Positions 9,195 to 18,114 of a stretch of DNA of 64,000 nt are shown one piece after another (position 1 is the stretch's first letter; every line of letters begins with the position of its first letter). The notes under the pieces are model-generated. The model had not been told where the DNA came from. It did not search any database and was given only the letters and a program-made list of their open reading frames with translations. Both the position numbers and the translations under genes were made by a program. Origin of the DNA: Microbulbifer harenosus (GTDB lineage: Bacteria > Pseudomonadota > Gammaproteobacteria > Pseudomonadales > Cellvibrionaceae); assembly GCF_005771435.1 (NCBI RefSeq), contig NZ_VANI01000018.1:124001-188000 (forward strand), read 5' to 3'.

Positions 9195-9770
9195 TCAACA
9201 TTCTCTCAATAAAAGATGCTGAATAAGGATGACGGTTTTCGCATCCCGGATTTCACCACTGGCCAGCATCTCCCTGGCCCGGGTCAGCGGCAGCTCCAGC
9301 ACTTCGATGTGCTCCTGCTCATGGTCCAGCCCGCCGCCTGCGCCGGTGCGCATGGCGTCGGTGCATTCCGCCAGGTAAAAATGCAATTTTTCCGTGACCG
9401 AGCCCGGCGACATGTACAACTCAAACACCTTTTCGGCAGTGGCAATCCTGTAACCGGTCTCCTCCCAGGTCTCGCGGACAACACATTCGAGGGGGTCCTG
9501 ATCCTCCAGCGCGCCGGCGCAGGCCTCCACCATCATTCCAGAGCGGTTGCCATTTAGGAAAGTGGGCAGACGGAATTGTGCGGTCAGTATCACCGTCTGC
9601 TTTTCGCGATTGAACAACAGCACCACCGCGCCGTCGCCGCGGTCGTACACTTCGCGATTGTGCACCTCCCAGTTTCCGTCGTCAGACAGATATTCAAACG
9701 TGTATTTTTCAAATCGGGACCAACTCTGGCAAAGCAGCTTGCCTTCCAGATTCCTGACTTTTTCGGACAT
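9195..9770 (-). CDS. nudK: GDP-mannose pyrophosphatase NudK (Nudix hydrolase)
   Basis: A 191-residue cytoplasmic Nudix hydrolase, the same length as I recall for E. coli NudK, which splits GDP-mannose into GMP and mannose-1-phosphate. Visible features are VYDRGDGAVVLLFNREKQTVILTAQFRLP, EACAGALEDQDP leading into the Nudix helix RETWEETGY (about residues 85-110), and the later ELYMSPGSVTEKLHFYLAE typical of the NudK/ADP-ribose group. GAGG precedes the ATG. The gene lies between the mannan receptor and the GH74 gene, and its product would feed ManB. Other nucleoside-diphosphate-sugar substrates are possible. Confidence 0.88.
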   Translation of the reverse strand: MSEKVRNLEGKLLCQSWSRFEKYTFEYLSDDGNWEVHNREVYDRGDGAVVLLFNREKQTVILTAQFRLPTFLNGNRSGMMVEACAGALEDQDPLECVVRETWEETGYRIATAEKVFELYMSPGSVTEKLHFYLAECTDAMRTGAGGGLDHEQEHIEVLELPLTRAREMLASGEIRDAKTVILIQHLLLREC

Positions 9771-9857
9771 GGGCTTACCTCACTCAATTCGCGCACAGTC
9801 TGGCACTTGCCCGCGTCCTTTTGAATCCCTGTTGCCCCCTGTCAGCAGAGTACATAC

Positions 9858-9884
9858 AAAAAAGCCCGACAGAAACTGCCGGGC
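9858..9884 (-). terminator. Rho-independent terminator after the GH74 gene
   Basis: On the minus strand GCCCGGCAG, loop TTT, CTGTCGGGC, then six T residues. The nine-pair stem has one G-T wobble. It lies 72 bases beyond the GH74 stop. Confidence 0.85.
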
Positions 9885-9955
9885 CAAGGGGATCACTCAC
9901 GTGATCAGTGTGCGGAGGGAAATCCTCCTGAGAGAGCACTCGGTCGGGTCAAGGA

Positions 9956-12814
9956 TTACTCACACATCTCTCCGGCAATTGCGGGCACTTCTAGTGGCTC
10001 GCCACTGGTCTTCTCCCCTTGATAGCCAAACTCCGCGTAGGTACCCGGCTGAATCACACTGTTCCAGCCAAGACCGGAAGCGGTATAGGGGTTACTGCCG
10101 GAAAGATTGGCGTTCCACAGATTGGTGATACGACTACTGCCGGTGTAGGAGAAGGTCAGCTGCCAGCCCTCGATAGGCGCATCCCCGGTGTTGGTAATGC
10201 GGATAGCGCCGGTAAAGCCGGCGCCCCAGTGGCTGCCCTCGATATATTCGCAGCTGGCAGTGCCACCGGAACTGCCGCCGGAACTGCCACCTGAGCTGCT
10301 GGACGAAGAGCTGCTACCGGAAGAACTGCCACCGGAACTACTGGACGAGCTGGAACCCGATGATCCCGAGCTACCCGAACTGGATGAACCCGAGCTAGAC
10401 GAGCCCGAGCCGCCAGAACTCGAGGAGCTGGAAGAGCCGGAACCTCCGGAGCCCGACGAGCTGGAACTCGACGAACTGGAGCCGCCGGAAGAACTCCCCC
10501 CCACAGGGTCTGCGTACAACAGGCCGCGACCATTGGTGCCGAGATACACACGACCGTAGATGCGCGGGTCGCCGGTAATCGCCTCGCCCATATTGCCGTA
10601 CTGGTGCGCGTCATCGTTGATACGTGTCCAGGTCGCGCCTTCGTCGGTGGAGCGGAATACACCGGTGATCTGATCCACCGTTCCCACCAAATACAGGGTC
10701 TGATAGCCGCTGCCCGGCGCCGCCGCACCAAGGCCGATATTCACGCCCTCTTCCACGCTGGCGATTTTTGTGAAGCTCGCACCGCCATCGGTGGAACGCC
10801 ACAGACCGGTGAGCGTGTCGTCGCCAACCATTACACCACTGCCGGCAAGCCAGATATCTCCCTCAACTGCCGGGGCGGCGAGGAATTTGGCAGAGGTCGG
10901 CAAACCGCTGGCAACGGTTGCACTGAAGCTGGCACCGCCATTGTTGGAGCGGTAGAAAGTACCCGCGCTGAAACCGTAGAAAACCTGCGGGTTCACACGA
11001 TCGCTCTCCACCCGCGCCCCCTCCGGCAAACCGGACGAGGCGGTCCAGGAACTGCCAAAAGTGGTGGACACATGAACGCCCGCACCCTGTGGGCTCCACA
11101 CAATGGCACCGCCATCCGCACTCATTGCCACACTGCCGCCACCGGTCACTCCGGCCGGTTCCTGCCCGGCCCACCAGTTATCCCCGGCAGAAGTGGAAAC
11201 ACCGATGTGCACCCCATCGACATTGCCCACGCGCACCATGATGCTTGGATCCAGCGCCGCGAAGTCGATACCGGTGGTGCTGGTGAGGTACGGGGTCTGA
11301 TACATCAGTTCCGGCACCGCATTCACATCCACGTGCTTGAAGCCACCGATGTCACCGAGTGCGGAGAATATATTCGCGTTGCCACTGGGGGGGCTGGCGA
11401 GATCCAGCACCGCGGTTTCTTCCAACCCCTTGATCATGGGCTTGATGGTGACGATACCATCGCTGTCCCACGCGGTCAGATTGTTGGAGCCGTAGATGGT
11501 GGCGCCGGTACCGTACATGAAACGGTCGGAATTGTGCGGATCGATTTCCACCGACTCGTTCATCCAACCCAGTTTCAGCGCTTCCTCCGGCGGCTGTGGA
11601 TTGGCGCCGAGGTGCAGCCAGGGCACCGAGCTGATATCCATTTCATAGCGCTTGCTGCGCTCGGGATACCCGGCCCAGTCCCAGATACGGCTCCAGGAGG
11701 CGCCGGCGTCGGTACTGCGGAACAGAACCATGTCCGGCCACCAGGAATTGAGCGAGGCGACCATCAGGGTATTCGGGTTTTGGCGGTCGATGGTGAGGCC
11801 GGAATAACCAAAGTACAGCTCGCCGCTGGCGGCGGTCATCGGGCTGATTTCACTCCAGGCCTGACTCGCCACGTCGAATTTCCACACCGCGCCCGTTTCC
11901 CCATCGTAAGGGCCGCCGGTATCGCTCATAGCCACATAGAGTGCGCCGTTCACTTCGTCGTACACGCCCTTGTGGGGAATCAATCCGGACGGTGCGCCGG
12001 GAATCACTCCCCAGGTTGCGCCGCCATCGGTGGAGCGGTAGAGCGAATACGCCTTATCCGCGACGCCGACGTAAATCACATCGGAACCTTGCCCGCTGTT
12101 GCCCGATGTGGGGTCAAACGTCACCCACACCACGCCCTGCAGCTTATTGCCGTAGCCTCCCTCGTCGTCTGGATCGGCGGCATAGGTACCGGGGTTGGGG
12201 AAGCTCTGTACCTTGTACCAGGTTGCGCCGTAATCGGTACTGCGCCACAGCCCTTCTCCCAGTTCCGCGCCGTAGTAAATGGTGCTGTTGTCGTTGGGAT
12301 CGATGCGCAGTCGCTCCCCCATACCGCGCCCCGGCATATTGCCGCCTACCTTGAATGGCAACTCGGTCACCTGCCAGGTTTCACCGCGATCGCTGGAGCG
12401 GGCAATAGCGCCGTTGTTCGGGTCCCAATCGTTGGTATACATCCCCAGCGCCGCGTAGACGCGATCGGGGTCTACCGGATCGGTGGCGATACTCATCACA
12501 CCATTCCAACCCCACTTGTCCCAACCGACCCAATCCAACAATGGTTTCCACTCCTGATTCGCTTCGTTCCAGCGGTAAGCACCGCCGATATCCGTGCGCG
12601 CATAAATCAGATTGGGTTCGCTACGGTTGAAAATGATCGCCGGGACAAAACCGCCACCGTCGATACGCACGTTCTGCCATTGATACGCTTCCTGAGGCGC
12701 GGCCTCTGTGGAGGGTACGATGGAGAACACCAGTGCTGCGCCGGTACCAAGTGCCAGGCGCTGAATCGCATCTGGCAAGCTACGCAGGAAAAAATGTCTC
12801 TTGGTTTTTATCAT
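9956..12814 (-). CDS. Secreted GH74 xyloglucanase with C-terminal CBM2
   Basis: A secreted endo-xyloglucanase of 952 residues. After a signal peptide (MIKTKRHFFLRSL to about residue 37) come two tandem seven-bladed propellers (about 40-760) built from repeats such as RSTDGGATW, FRSTDEGATW and YRSNNGGASF. Two candidate catalytic aspartates sit in ARTDIGGAYRW and ALGDIGGFKHV. A roughly 85-residue Ser/Gly linker then joins a CBM2 module (CEYIEGSHWGAGFTGAIRIT to the end) that would bind cellulose. ATG 12814 has AGGT upstream and starts the signal peptide; the reading frame extends upstream to 12922 without secretion features. The mannanase gene is 92 bases upstream on the same strand. Confidence 0.93.
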   Translation of the reverse strand: MIKTKRHFFLRSLPDAIQRLALGTGAALVFSIVPSTEAAPQEAYQWQNVRIDGGGFVPAIIFNRSEPNLIYARTDIGGAYRWNEANQEWKPLLDWVGWDKWGWNGVMSIATDPVDPDRVYAALGMYTNDWDPNNGAIARSSDRGETWQVTELPFKVGGNMPGRGMGERLRIDPNDNSTIYYGAELGEGLWRSTDYGATWYKVQSFPNPGTYAADPDDEGGYGNKLQGVVWVTFDPTSGNSGQGSDVIYVGVADKAYSLYRSTDGGATWGVIPGAPSGLIPHKGVYDEVNGALYVAMSDTGGPYDGETGAVWKFDVASQAWSEISPMTAASGELYFGYSGLTIDRQNPNTLMVASLNSWWPDMVLFRSTDAGASWSRIWDWAGYPERSKRYEMDISSVPWLHLGANPQPPEEALKLGWMNESVEIDPHNSDRFMYGTGATIYGSNNLTAWDSDGIVTIKPMIKGLEETAVLDLASPPSGNANIFSALGDIGGFKHVDVNAVPELMYQTPYLTSTTGIDFAALDPSIMVRVGNVDGVHIGVSTSAGDNWWAGQEPAGVTGGGSVAMSADGGAIVWSPQGAGVHVSTTFGSSWTASSGLPEGARVESDRVNPQVFYGFSAGTFYRSNNGGASFSATVASGLPTSAKFLAAPAVEGDIWLAGSGVMVGDDTLTGLWRSTDGGASFTKIASVEEGVNIGLGAAAPGSGYQTLYLVGTVDQITGVFRSTDEGATWTRINDDAHQYGNMGEAITGDPRIYGRVYLGTNGRGLLYADPVGGSSSGGSSSSSSSSSGSGGSGSSSSSSSGGSGSSSSGSSSSGSSGSSGSSSSSSSGGSSSGSSSSSSSSGGSSGGSSGGTASCEYIEGSHWGAGFTGAIRITNTGDAPIEGWQLTFSYTGSSRITNLWNANLSGSNPYTASGLGWNSVIQPGTYAEFGYQGEKTSGEPLEVPAIAGEMCE

Positions 12815-12906
12815 CGCTATTACCTGTTTATTGGTGATTATTGTTAGAGGCTTTACTGATGGACCAGCGGCGTGCGGACCCCATGTTCCGCAGGCCGCGG
12901 GGGAAA

Positions 12907-14352
12907 TTACTGAACAGTGCACCCGGGCAGGGAAATATTGCCCGGCGCGCCCTGCATACCGAAGGTCGCGCTCTGGCCCGGTTGCAGGCTTGCGTTGTAC
13001 TCCACCGCATGGCCGACAATCGTGCTACCGCTGCTGGCGGCGAGCTGTACGCTCCAGGCATTACTGATGACAACAGGCTGCTCGAATGACAAAGCGGCCG
13101 ACCAGTTGTCAACCGGCGCGCTGCCGCTATTGGTTATCGTCACACTGCCCAGCACAAAACCGGAACCCCAGTCGTTGAGGCCGCTTACGCTACAGGTGAG
13201 GCCGGACCCGGAAGAAGAGCCTGAAGAGGAACCGGAAGAACTGCCCGAAGACGACCCACTGGATGACGATGAACCAGATGAACTGCTGGAAGACGAGCTA
13301 CTGGAGGATGAGCTGCCGGAAGATGAACTGGAACCACCACTGGATGATCCACTACCGCAGTTCGCGTATACCGTCGCGCACGTCGCCGTGGATGCGATGC
13401 CGTTGGCACCGTTGAACAGACGTTCACCCCAGGCCGAAAGATTGCCCGGGTCCCAATTCAGGGCCATATCGAGATAGGGCTCGGTATTGCCGGACCAGGA
13501 CCAGCCGAGATAACCGATTCCGCGCGCTTCGGCTTCCGCGAGAATGGCATCCTCATCTACCGGCTGCCCCTGGTGTTCGTGGCCGAACTCTCCCACGATC
13601 AGCGGCAGTCCCATTTGCTGGAAGTCCTGCATATAGCTGGCGATGGTGCTGTGGTCAGCATAGACCTGATACATGTGTACGGAGAAAAGTACATTCGCCA
13701 GCGGGTCAGCGGCAAAAATCTGCGGCGCATTCGCGCGCATGTGATTTTCCCAGTCCTGCCCCCAGCTTGAGGCATCGACCACGAGAGTGTGGACCAGCCC
13801 CGCATCGCGAATGCGCTGGATTGCTGCAGTGGTCCCCTCTACATAGTTGATTTCTGAAACAGAATTGCCGAAGGGTTCGTTGGCAATATTGATCAGTACG
13901 AAATCTTCCTGACCGCTAAGAGCTTGGACAATGTCCTGGCTCACCCAATATTCCGCAGCCTCGGATATATGAATCGCCGCGGCATCTTCGCCCCAGCCAG
14001 TCGCATCGTGTACTTCAAGCACACAGATCAGGGAATTGGCCTTGCACTGATCGATCACTGCCGCCACGTCGGCGCCGTTATTCCGGTTCCAGCGCCCGCC
14101 AGTGGCGAGGACCACCCGCACCGCATTGGCACCGGCAGCGGCAATGTCCGCAAGAGCCTGCGACGTGCGCCCCGGATACCAGGTGTGGGCATGATTGACG
14201 CCACGCATGACAAACACATGACCATTGCCGTCCAGCAGTTGGCCATCGGCAATAGAAAAGCCTGCCCATCCGTGCAGGGAGGTAATTAAAAATCCGCTGG
14301 CCACTGCACTGCGGAGCAGGGATTTCCCACCCAATCGTTGTAATAGTTTCAT
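12907..14352 (-). CDS. Secreted GH5 endo-beta-1,4-mannanase with C-terminal CBM2
   Basis: A 481-residue secreted beta-mannanase, apparently of the GH5_8 type. A signal peptide precedes GFSIADGQLLDGNGHVFVMR, the usual start of this subfamily. The acid/base glutamate is in INIANEPFGNS (near residue 160) and the nucleophile glutamate in LIVGEFGHEHQGQP (near 250). The tail GYLGWSWSGN completes the barrel. A polyserine linker (about 335-390) leads to a CBM2 module with LTCSVSGLNDWGSGFVLGSV. The ATG follows AAGGTGAAGAGAG. This enzyme gives the strongest evidence that the surrounding locus targets mannan. It may be cotranscribed with the GH74 gene. Confidence 0.93.
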   Translation of the reverse strand: MKLLQRLGGKSLLRSAVASGFLITSLHGWAGFSIADGQLLDGNGHVFVMRGVNHAHTWYPGRTSQALADIAAAGANAVRVVLATGGRWNRNNGADVAAVIDQCKANSLICVLEVHDATGWGEDAAAIHISEAAEYWVSQDIVQALSGQEDFVLINIANEPFGNSVSEINYVEGTTAAIQRIRDAGLVHTLVVDASSWGQDWENHMRANAPQIFAADPLANVLFSVHMYQVYADHSTIASYMQDFQQMGLPLIVGEFGHEHQGQPVDEDAILAEAEARGIGYLGWSWSGNTEPYLDMALNWDPGNLSAWGERLFNGANGIASTATCATVYANCGSGSSSGGSSSSSGSSSSSSSSSSSSSGSSSSSGSSSGSSSGSSSGSSSGSGLTCSVSGLNDWGSGFVLGSVTITNSGSAPVDNWSAALSFEQPVVISNAWSVQLAASSGSTIVGHAVEYNASLQPGQSATFGMQGAPGNISLPGCTVQ

Positions 14353-14731
14353 CTCTCTTCACCTTGTTGAATCTGCCAAATAGCAAACCGACACACCGGC
14401 CACGCAATGGACGATGCCGCGCGTGACCAGACATGCTCGATAAGGTGTGAGAAGAAACTGAATTTTTATTTATTATTAAGTGAAATAGTGATGCGAGAAA
14501 AAAACGGGCAGGGAATACACACCCACCCAAGCTCACACCAACTCACGCAAACTACTTATGCAAAAGCAACAGAGTTTCCAGTTCACCATTAAGACGTTTC
14601 AGCAACTGAAATAATGGCAATTCAGTGAACATTAGCGCGACATTTATTGATGACATCCTCACATTTCCGCCATCTCGACAAGCATCCCCAAGGGACGTCT
14701 TAGAAGTTCCAGCACTCAAAGCTGACAATCA
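14353..14731. other. Intergenic region upstream of the mannanase
   Basis: 379 AT-rich bases between the GH5 start and the GH3 stop. It presumably carries the GH5/GH74 promoter. I see no AACCGGTT operator, clear terminator or credible gene. Confidence 0.5.
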
Positions 14732-17700
14732 TCACTGCACCAGTAATTTCGACAGCGTGGGTTCCATCGCTTCCGCCCAGATCTGATAGCCATTTTCGCT
14801 CAAGTGCAGGTAGTCGGGCATAATTTCCTTGGTTAGTTCACCGTCCGGTTGCAGAAATTCACTGTAGATTTCCTGATAAAAAATCTGCTCGTTGTCTGCG
14901 TACCCCTTGATGATGTTATTGATTCCGAGATTTACCTCACGCATGGGGGTACCCGGTTTCGGATCGCGGGGGAAAATACTCAATAGCAGAATTTTCATTT
15001 GCGGCTGGCGCGCGGCGAGCTCGTCAAGCACAGCGCGGATGCCCGCTGCGGTCAACTCCGGGTCCTCCAGCCGGTGGCCGGTATTGTTGGTGCCAATCAT
15101 CACCACGCCGGCTTTCGGCCGGATACCATCCAGCTCCCCATTTTGCAGTCGCCACAACAGGTTTTCCGTGCGGTCACCACCGTAGCCGAGATTTACCGCG
15201 TTGCGATTCGCGTAGTATTTTTCCCAGACATTTTTTCCCTCCCGCTCCCAGCCTTCGGTAATCGAATCTCCCAGCATCAACAGATCGACCCCGCCCTCTG
15301 CAAGGCGCCTTTGATTGCGTTCAAAGCGCTCATCCCACCATCCCTGCGACCAATATTCGTGGCGGGTAGCCGGGGTAGTGGAAAGTGTGCGGTAGTCCGG
15401 GCACTGGTCTTTGGCACGGGCGGATTTTTCCAGGCGCACATTGGCAACCGCTACCTGGCCTTTGCCGCCGGCGCGCAGAGCAAAGGGAACGCTGATACTG
15501 GAGAAATCATCGCCCTCCCGCACAAAGCAGCTGAGCTTGTAGCTCTCACGTTGCCAGTCTTCGCCCTGCGCCTTCCGCGCGGGTACCGTCAGTTCCACGC
15601 TACGTTCACAGTTATCGCCACACTGGACCTCCAGCGCGAGATCGCCATTGGCGAGATCGTCCACCTTCAAATCAAACGACAGCACGCCTTCCTCCACATA
15701 ACTGGACAAATCCAACGGGCCACCGTGCTTCAGGCTGAGCCTGGCGAGCCAGGTGTCCTGCCACTGGAACGTGAGCGCATCCTCCTGCACATCTTTATCC
15801 GTGGTAACCACACTGACGCGACCACTGGGCAACTTGGCGAAGGCGCCACTCAGCAACTGGTTCTGTTCGAAGTCGTCGATCTGAATGCCCCAGGGCTGCA
15901 GCGGGCGGCCGTCATACAAGGCGTAGGATTTTGGTTCGCCGCGCACCAGGCCGGGTACATTTTCCGCAAGCTGTTTTGGCCCACCTTTTTTATCCGCCAG
16001 GCTCAGGCCATAGCCGGAGGCAAACAGTGGTTTGTAATCGTCATGGTGGGGGTTCAGCTTTGCCTGCAGAGGCAGGCCGGGCCAGGAGAAAGACAACCGC
16101 CCGGTAAAATCGTAACGCGCCTTGCCGCTACTATCGGCGATCAGCATGTCCGCCACGCCATCCCCTTCTGTGCCCGGCAGCCAGGCCGCCACAAAAGCAT
16201 CAGAGGCATTGATTTCCGGATTGACCCAGAGCGGACGACCAGAGAGAAATACGGAAACCACGGGAATGCTCTGCGCTTTGAGTTTTTTCAGCAGCGCCAG
16301 GCTTTTCTTGCTACCCGGCTCAAACTCCAGGGTATTGCGATCGCCCTGTCCCTCCGCGTAGGGATATTCACCGAACACGACAATCGCTGCATCTGGCTTT
16401 TTCGCGAAGTCACCGTGTTCAGAAAGGACTGCATTGCCACCGGCGGCCTTCACCGCCTTTTTGATCCCCGCGTAAATGGAGGTAGCTCCGGGGAATTTTT
16501 CGTTGGGGATGCCCGCACCCTGCCAGCTCACACTCCAACCACCGGACTGCATGGCGATGCTGTTGGCACCGGGGCCGGCGACCAGAATATTCTGGTCGGG
16601 CTTCAGCGGGAGAATTCCATTTTTATTCTTCAGCAAAACCAGACTTTCGCGCACCGCGCGACGCGCCAGAGCGCGGTGCTCCGCACTACCCACCACACGT
16701 TCATCGCCAGCCAACGCGCGCTCGGAGGGCTTTTTGTCGAACAGGCCCGCGCGCAGCTTCACCCGCAGAATGCGCCGCACGGCGTCGTTGAGACGCGCTT
16801 CTGGGATTTCTCCACTTTTCACCTGAGCGAGGGTGTTGGCGATCATATTTTTCCAGTCGTAGGTGACCATCAGCAGGTCAATACCGGCATTGATCGCCTG
16901 CGGGCAGTTATCGTTGGTGCATCCCACCACTTGGCCGTGGCCATTCCAGTCGCCCACTACCAGACCATCGAAACCCATTCGATGTTTCAGCACATCGGTG
17001 AGAATATATTTGTTGCCGTGGTGCTTCTCACCGTTCCATTCCGAGAAGCTGGCCATAATGGTCTGTACGCCGCTTTCGATAGCGGCGGGATAACCGGCGT
17101 TGTGAATATCGACCAGTTCCTGTTCGCTGATCCGCGCATCGCCCTGGTCGTCGCCTTCAAAGGTACCGCCGTCGGCGAGGAAATGTTTCGCCGATGCGAG
17201 CACACGGGTTTCCGACAGAAATTCGTCGCTGCCAACTCGTCCCTGCAACCCCTCCACCATGGCGGAAGCAAAGCGTCTTACGACGGCGGGATCTTCGCTG
17301 TAACTTTCGTAGGTGCGCCCCCATAAATCGTTCTGGGCAACAGCCAGGGTGGGGGCAAATACCCACTCCACACCGGTGGTGCGCACCTCGCGCGCCGTGG
17401 CCGCGCCAATCGCGCGCACCAGCTCTGGATTGCCGCTGGCGCCAAGGCCAATATTGTGTGGGAACAGAGTGGCGCCGGTGAGATTGCCGTTGCCGTGAAC
17501 CGCGTCGGTACCCCAGAACACCGGGATCGCCACACCGCCATCGCGGGTGTCCATGGAGGCCTCCCAGAAGGCATCCGCCAATGCCAGCCAGTCGTCGGGC
17601 CCGGCATTTTCCTTGCGTCCAGGAATGGAACCGCCGCCATTCAGCACCGAACCAATATGGTACTTCTTCACTTCCTCCGGCGTGATCGACTGGATCTCCG

Positions 17701-17938
17701 GCTGCATGATCTGGCCGACCTTCTCTTCCAGGGTCATTTTCTTCAGCAGCGCCTCCACCTGCCTTTCCACACTCGGGGAAACTTGCGGGCTTCGGGTTTG
17801 CGGCCAGAGGTCGAGGTTGCGCGTGGGCTCAGCTGCACTGGAAGCCGAGGGAATAGCGGCCAGTAAAATACTGGTGGCGAGCAGTTGACGCAGCGGATTT
17901 CCCTTGCGCGAAATGCCCCGGATGACGGTTACATTCAT
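14732..17938 (-). CDS. GH3 beta-glucosidase fused to an SGNH/GDSL hydrolase
   Basis: A 1068-residue secreted two-enzyme fusion. Residues 1-35 form a signal peptide. The GH3 part (about 55-640) has KMTLEEKVGQIMQPE, ASAKHFLADGG, the nucleophile region GFDGLVVGDWNGHGQV and a C-terminal alpha/beta domain ending in FASGYGLSLADK. A beta-sandwich (about 660-835) resembles the extra domain of Cellvibrio/Pseudoalteromonas exo-glucosidases. The final 220 residues are an SGNH esterase: GDSITEGWE (serine block), LGYGGDRTENLLWRL, VVMIGTNNTGH and the terminal PDYLHLSENGYQIW with the Asp/His pair. The natural reading is simultaneous removal of glucosyl and acetyl groups. The GH3 call is firm; the esterase substrate is unknown. 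Confidence 0.92.
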   Translation of the reverse strand: MNVTVIRGISRKGNPLRQLLATSILLAAIPSASSAAEPTRNLDLWPQTRSPQVSPSVERQVEALLKKMTLEEKVGQIMQPEIQSITPEEVKKYHIGSVLNGGGSIPGRKENAGPDDWLALADAFWEASMDTRDGGVAIPVFWGTDAVHGNGNLTGATLFPHNIGLGASGNPELVRAIGAATAREVRTTGVEWVFAPTLAVAQNDLWGRTYESYSEDPAVVRRFASAMVEGLQGRVGSDEFLSETRVLASAKHFLADGGTFEGDDQGDARISEQELVDIHNAGYPAAIESGVQTIMASFSEWNGEKHHGNKYILTDVLKHRMGFDGLVVGDWNGHGQVVGCTNDNCPQAINAGIDLLMVTYDWKNMIANTLAQVKSGEIPEARLNDAVRRILRVKLRAGLFDKKPSERALAGDERVVGSAEHRALARRAVRESLVLLKNKNGILPLKPDQNILVAGPGANSIAMQSGGWSVSWQGAGIPNEKFPGATSIYAGIKKAVKAAGGNAVLSEHGDFAKKPDAAIVVFGEYPYAEGQGDRNTLEFEPGSKKSLALLKKLKAQSIPVVSVFLSGRPLWVNPEINASDAFVAAWLPGTEGDGVADMLIADSSGKARYDFTGRLSFSWPGLPLQAKLNPHHDDYKPLFASGYGLSLADKKGGPKQLAENVPGLVRGEPKSYALYDGRPLQPWGIQIDDFEQNQLLSGAFAKLPSGRVSVVTTDKDVQEDALTFQWQDTWLARLSLKHGGPLDLSSYVEEGVLSFDLKVDDLANGDLALEVQCGDNCERSVELTVPARKAQGEDWQRESYKLSCFVREGDDFSSISVPFALRAGGKGQVAVANVRLEKSARAKDQCPDYRTLSTTPATRHEYWSQGWWDERFERNQRRLAEGGVDLLMLGDSITEGWEREGKNVWEKYYANRNAVNLGYGGDRTENLLWRLQNGELDGIRPKAGVVMIGTNNTGHRLEDPELTAAGIRAVLDELAARQPQMKILLLSIFPRDPKPGTPMREVNLGINNIIKGYADNEQIFYQEIYSEFLQPDGELTKEIMPDYLHLSENGYQIWAEAMEPTLSKLLVQ

Positions 17939-18114
17939 GAAGATCGCCCTCGTTATTATTTTTTGAAGGGTTAGTCTGCCCCGACGATTTAATCGGGTTA
18001 ATCATACAAATTGCATCAAACTAAAAAAATTCCCGGGCATGCCCTTTTCAGGGCAGAGGCCGCGGGTTCAAACGAGTCTTACAGACCCGTGGGGGAGCCG
18101 ATGCAATCGGAAAC

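Noticed and set aside
10270..10500. Low-complexity repeat tract that might look like a satellite or CRISPR-like repeat
   Set aside because: It encodes the polyserine/glycine linker of the GH74 protein, with varied serine codons; no spacer structure. The tract near 13200-13340 is the same case in the GH5 gene.
10604..12847. A 747-codon plus-strand open frame
   Set aside because: Antisense shadow of the GH74 xyloglucanase.
14999..17326. A 775-codon plus-strand open frame
   Set aside because: Antisense to the GH3-SGNH gene, which has clear catalytic motifs; no motif on this strand.
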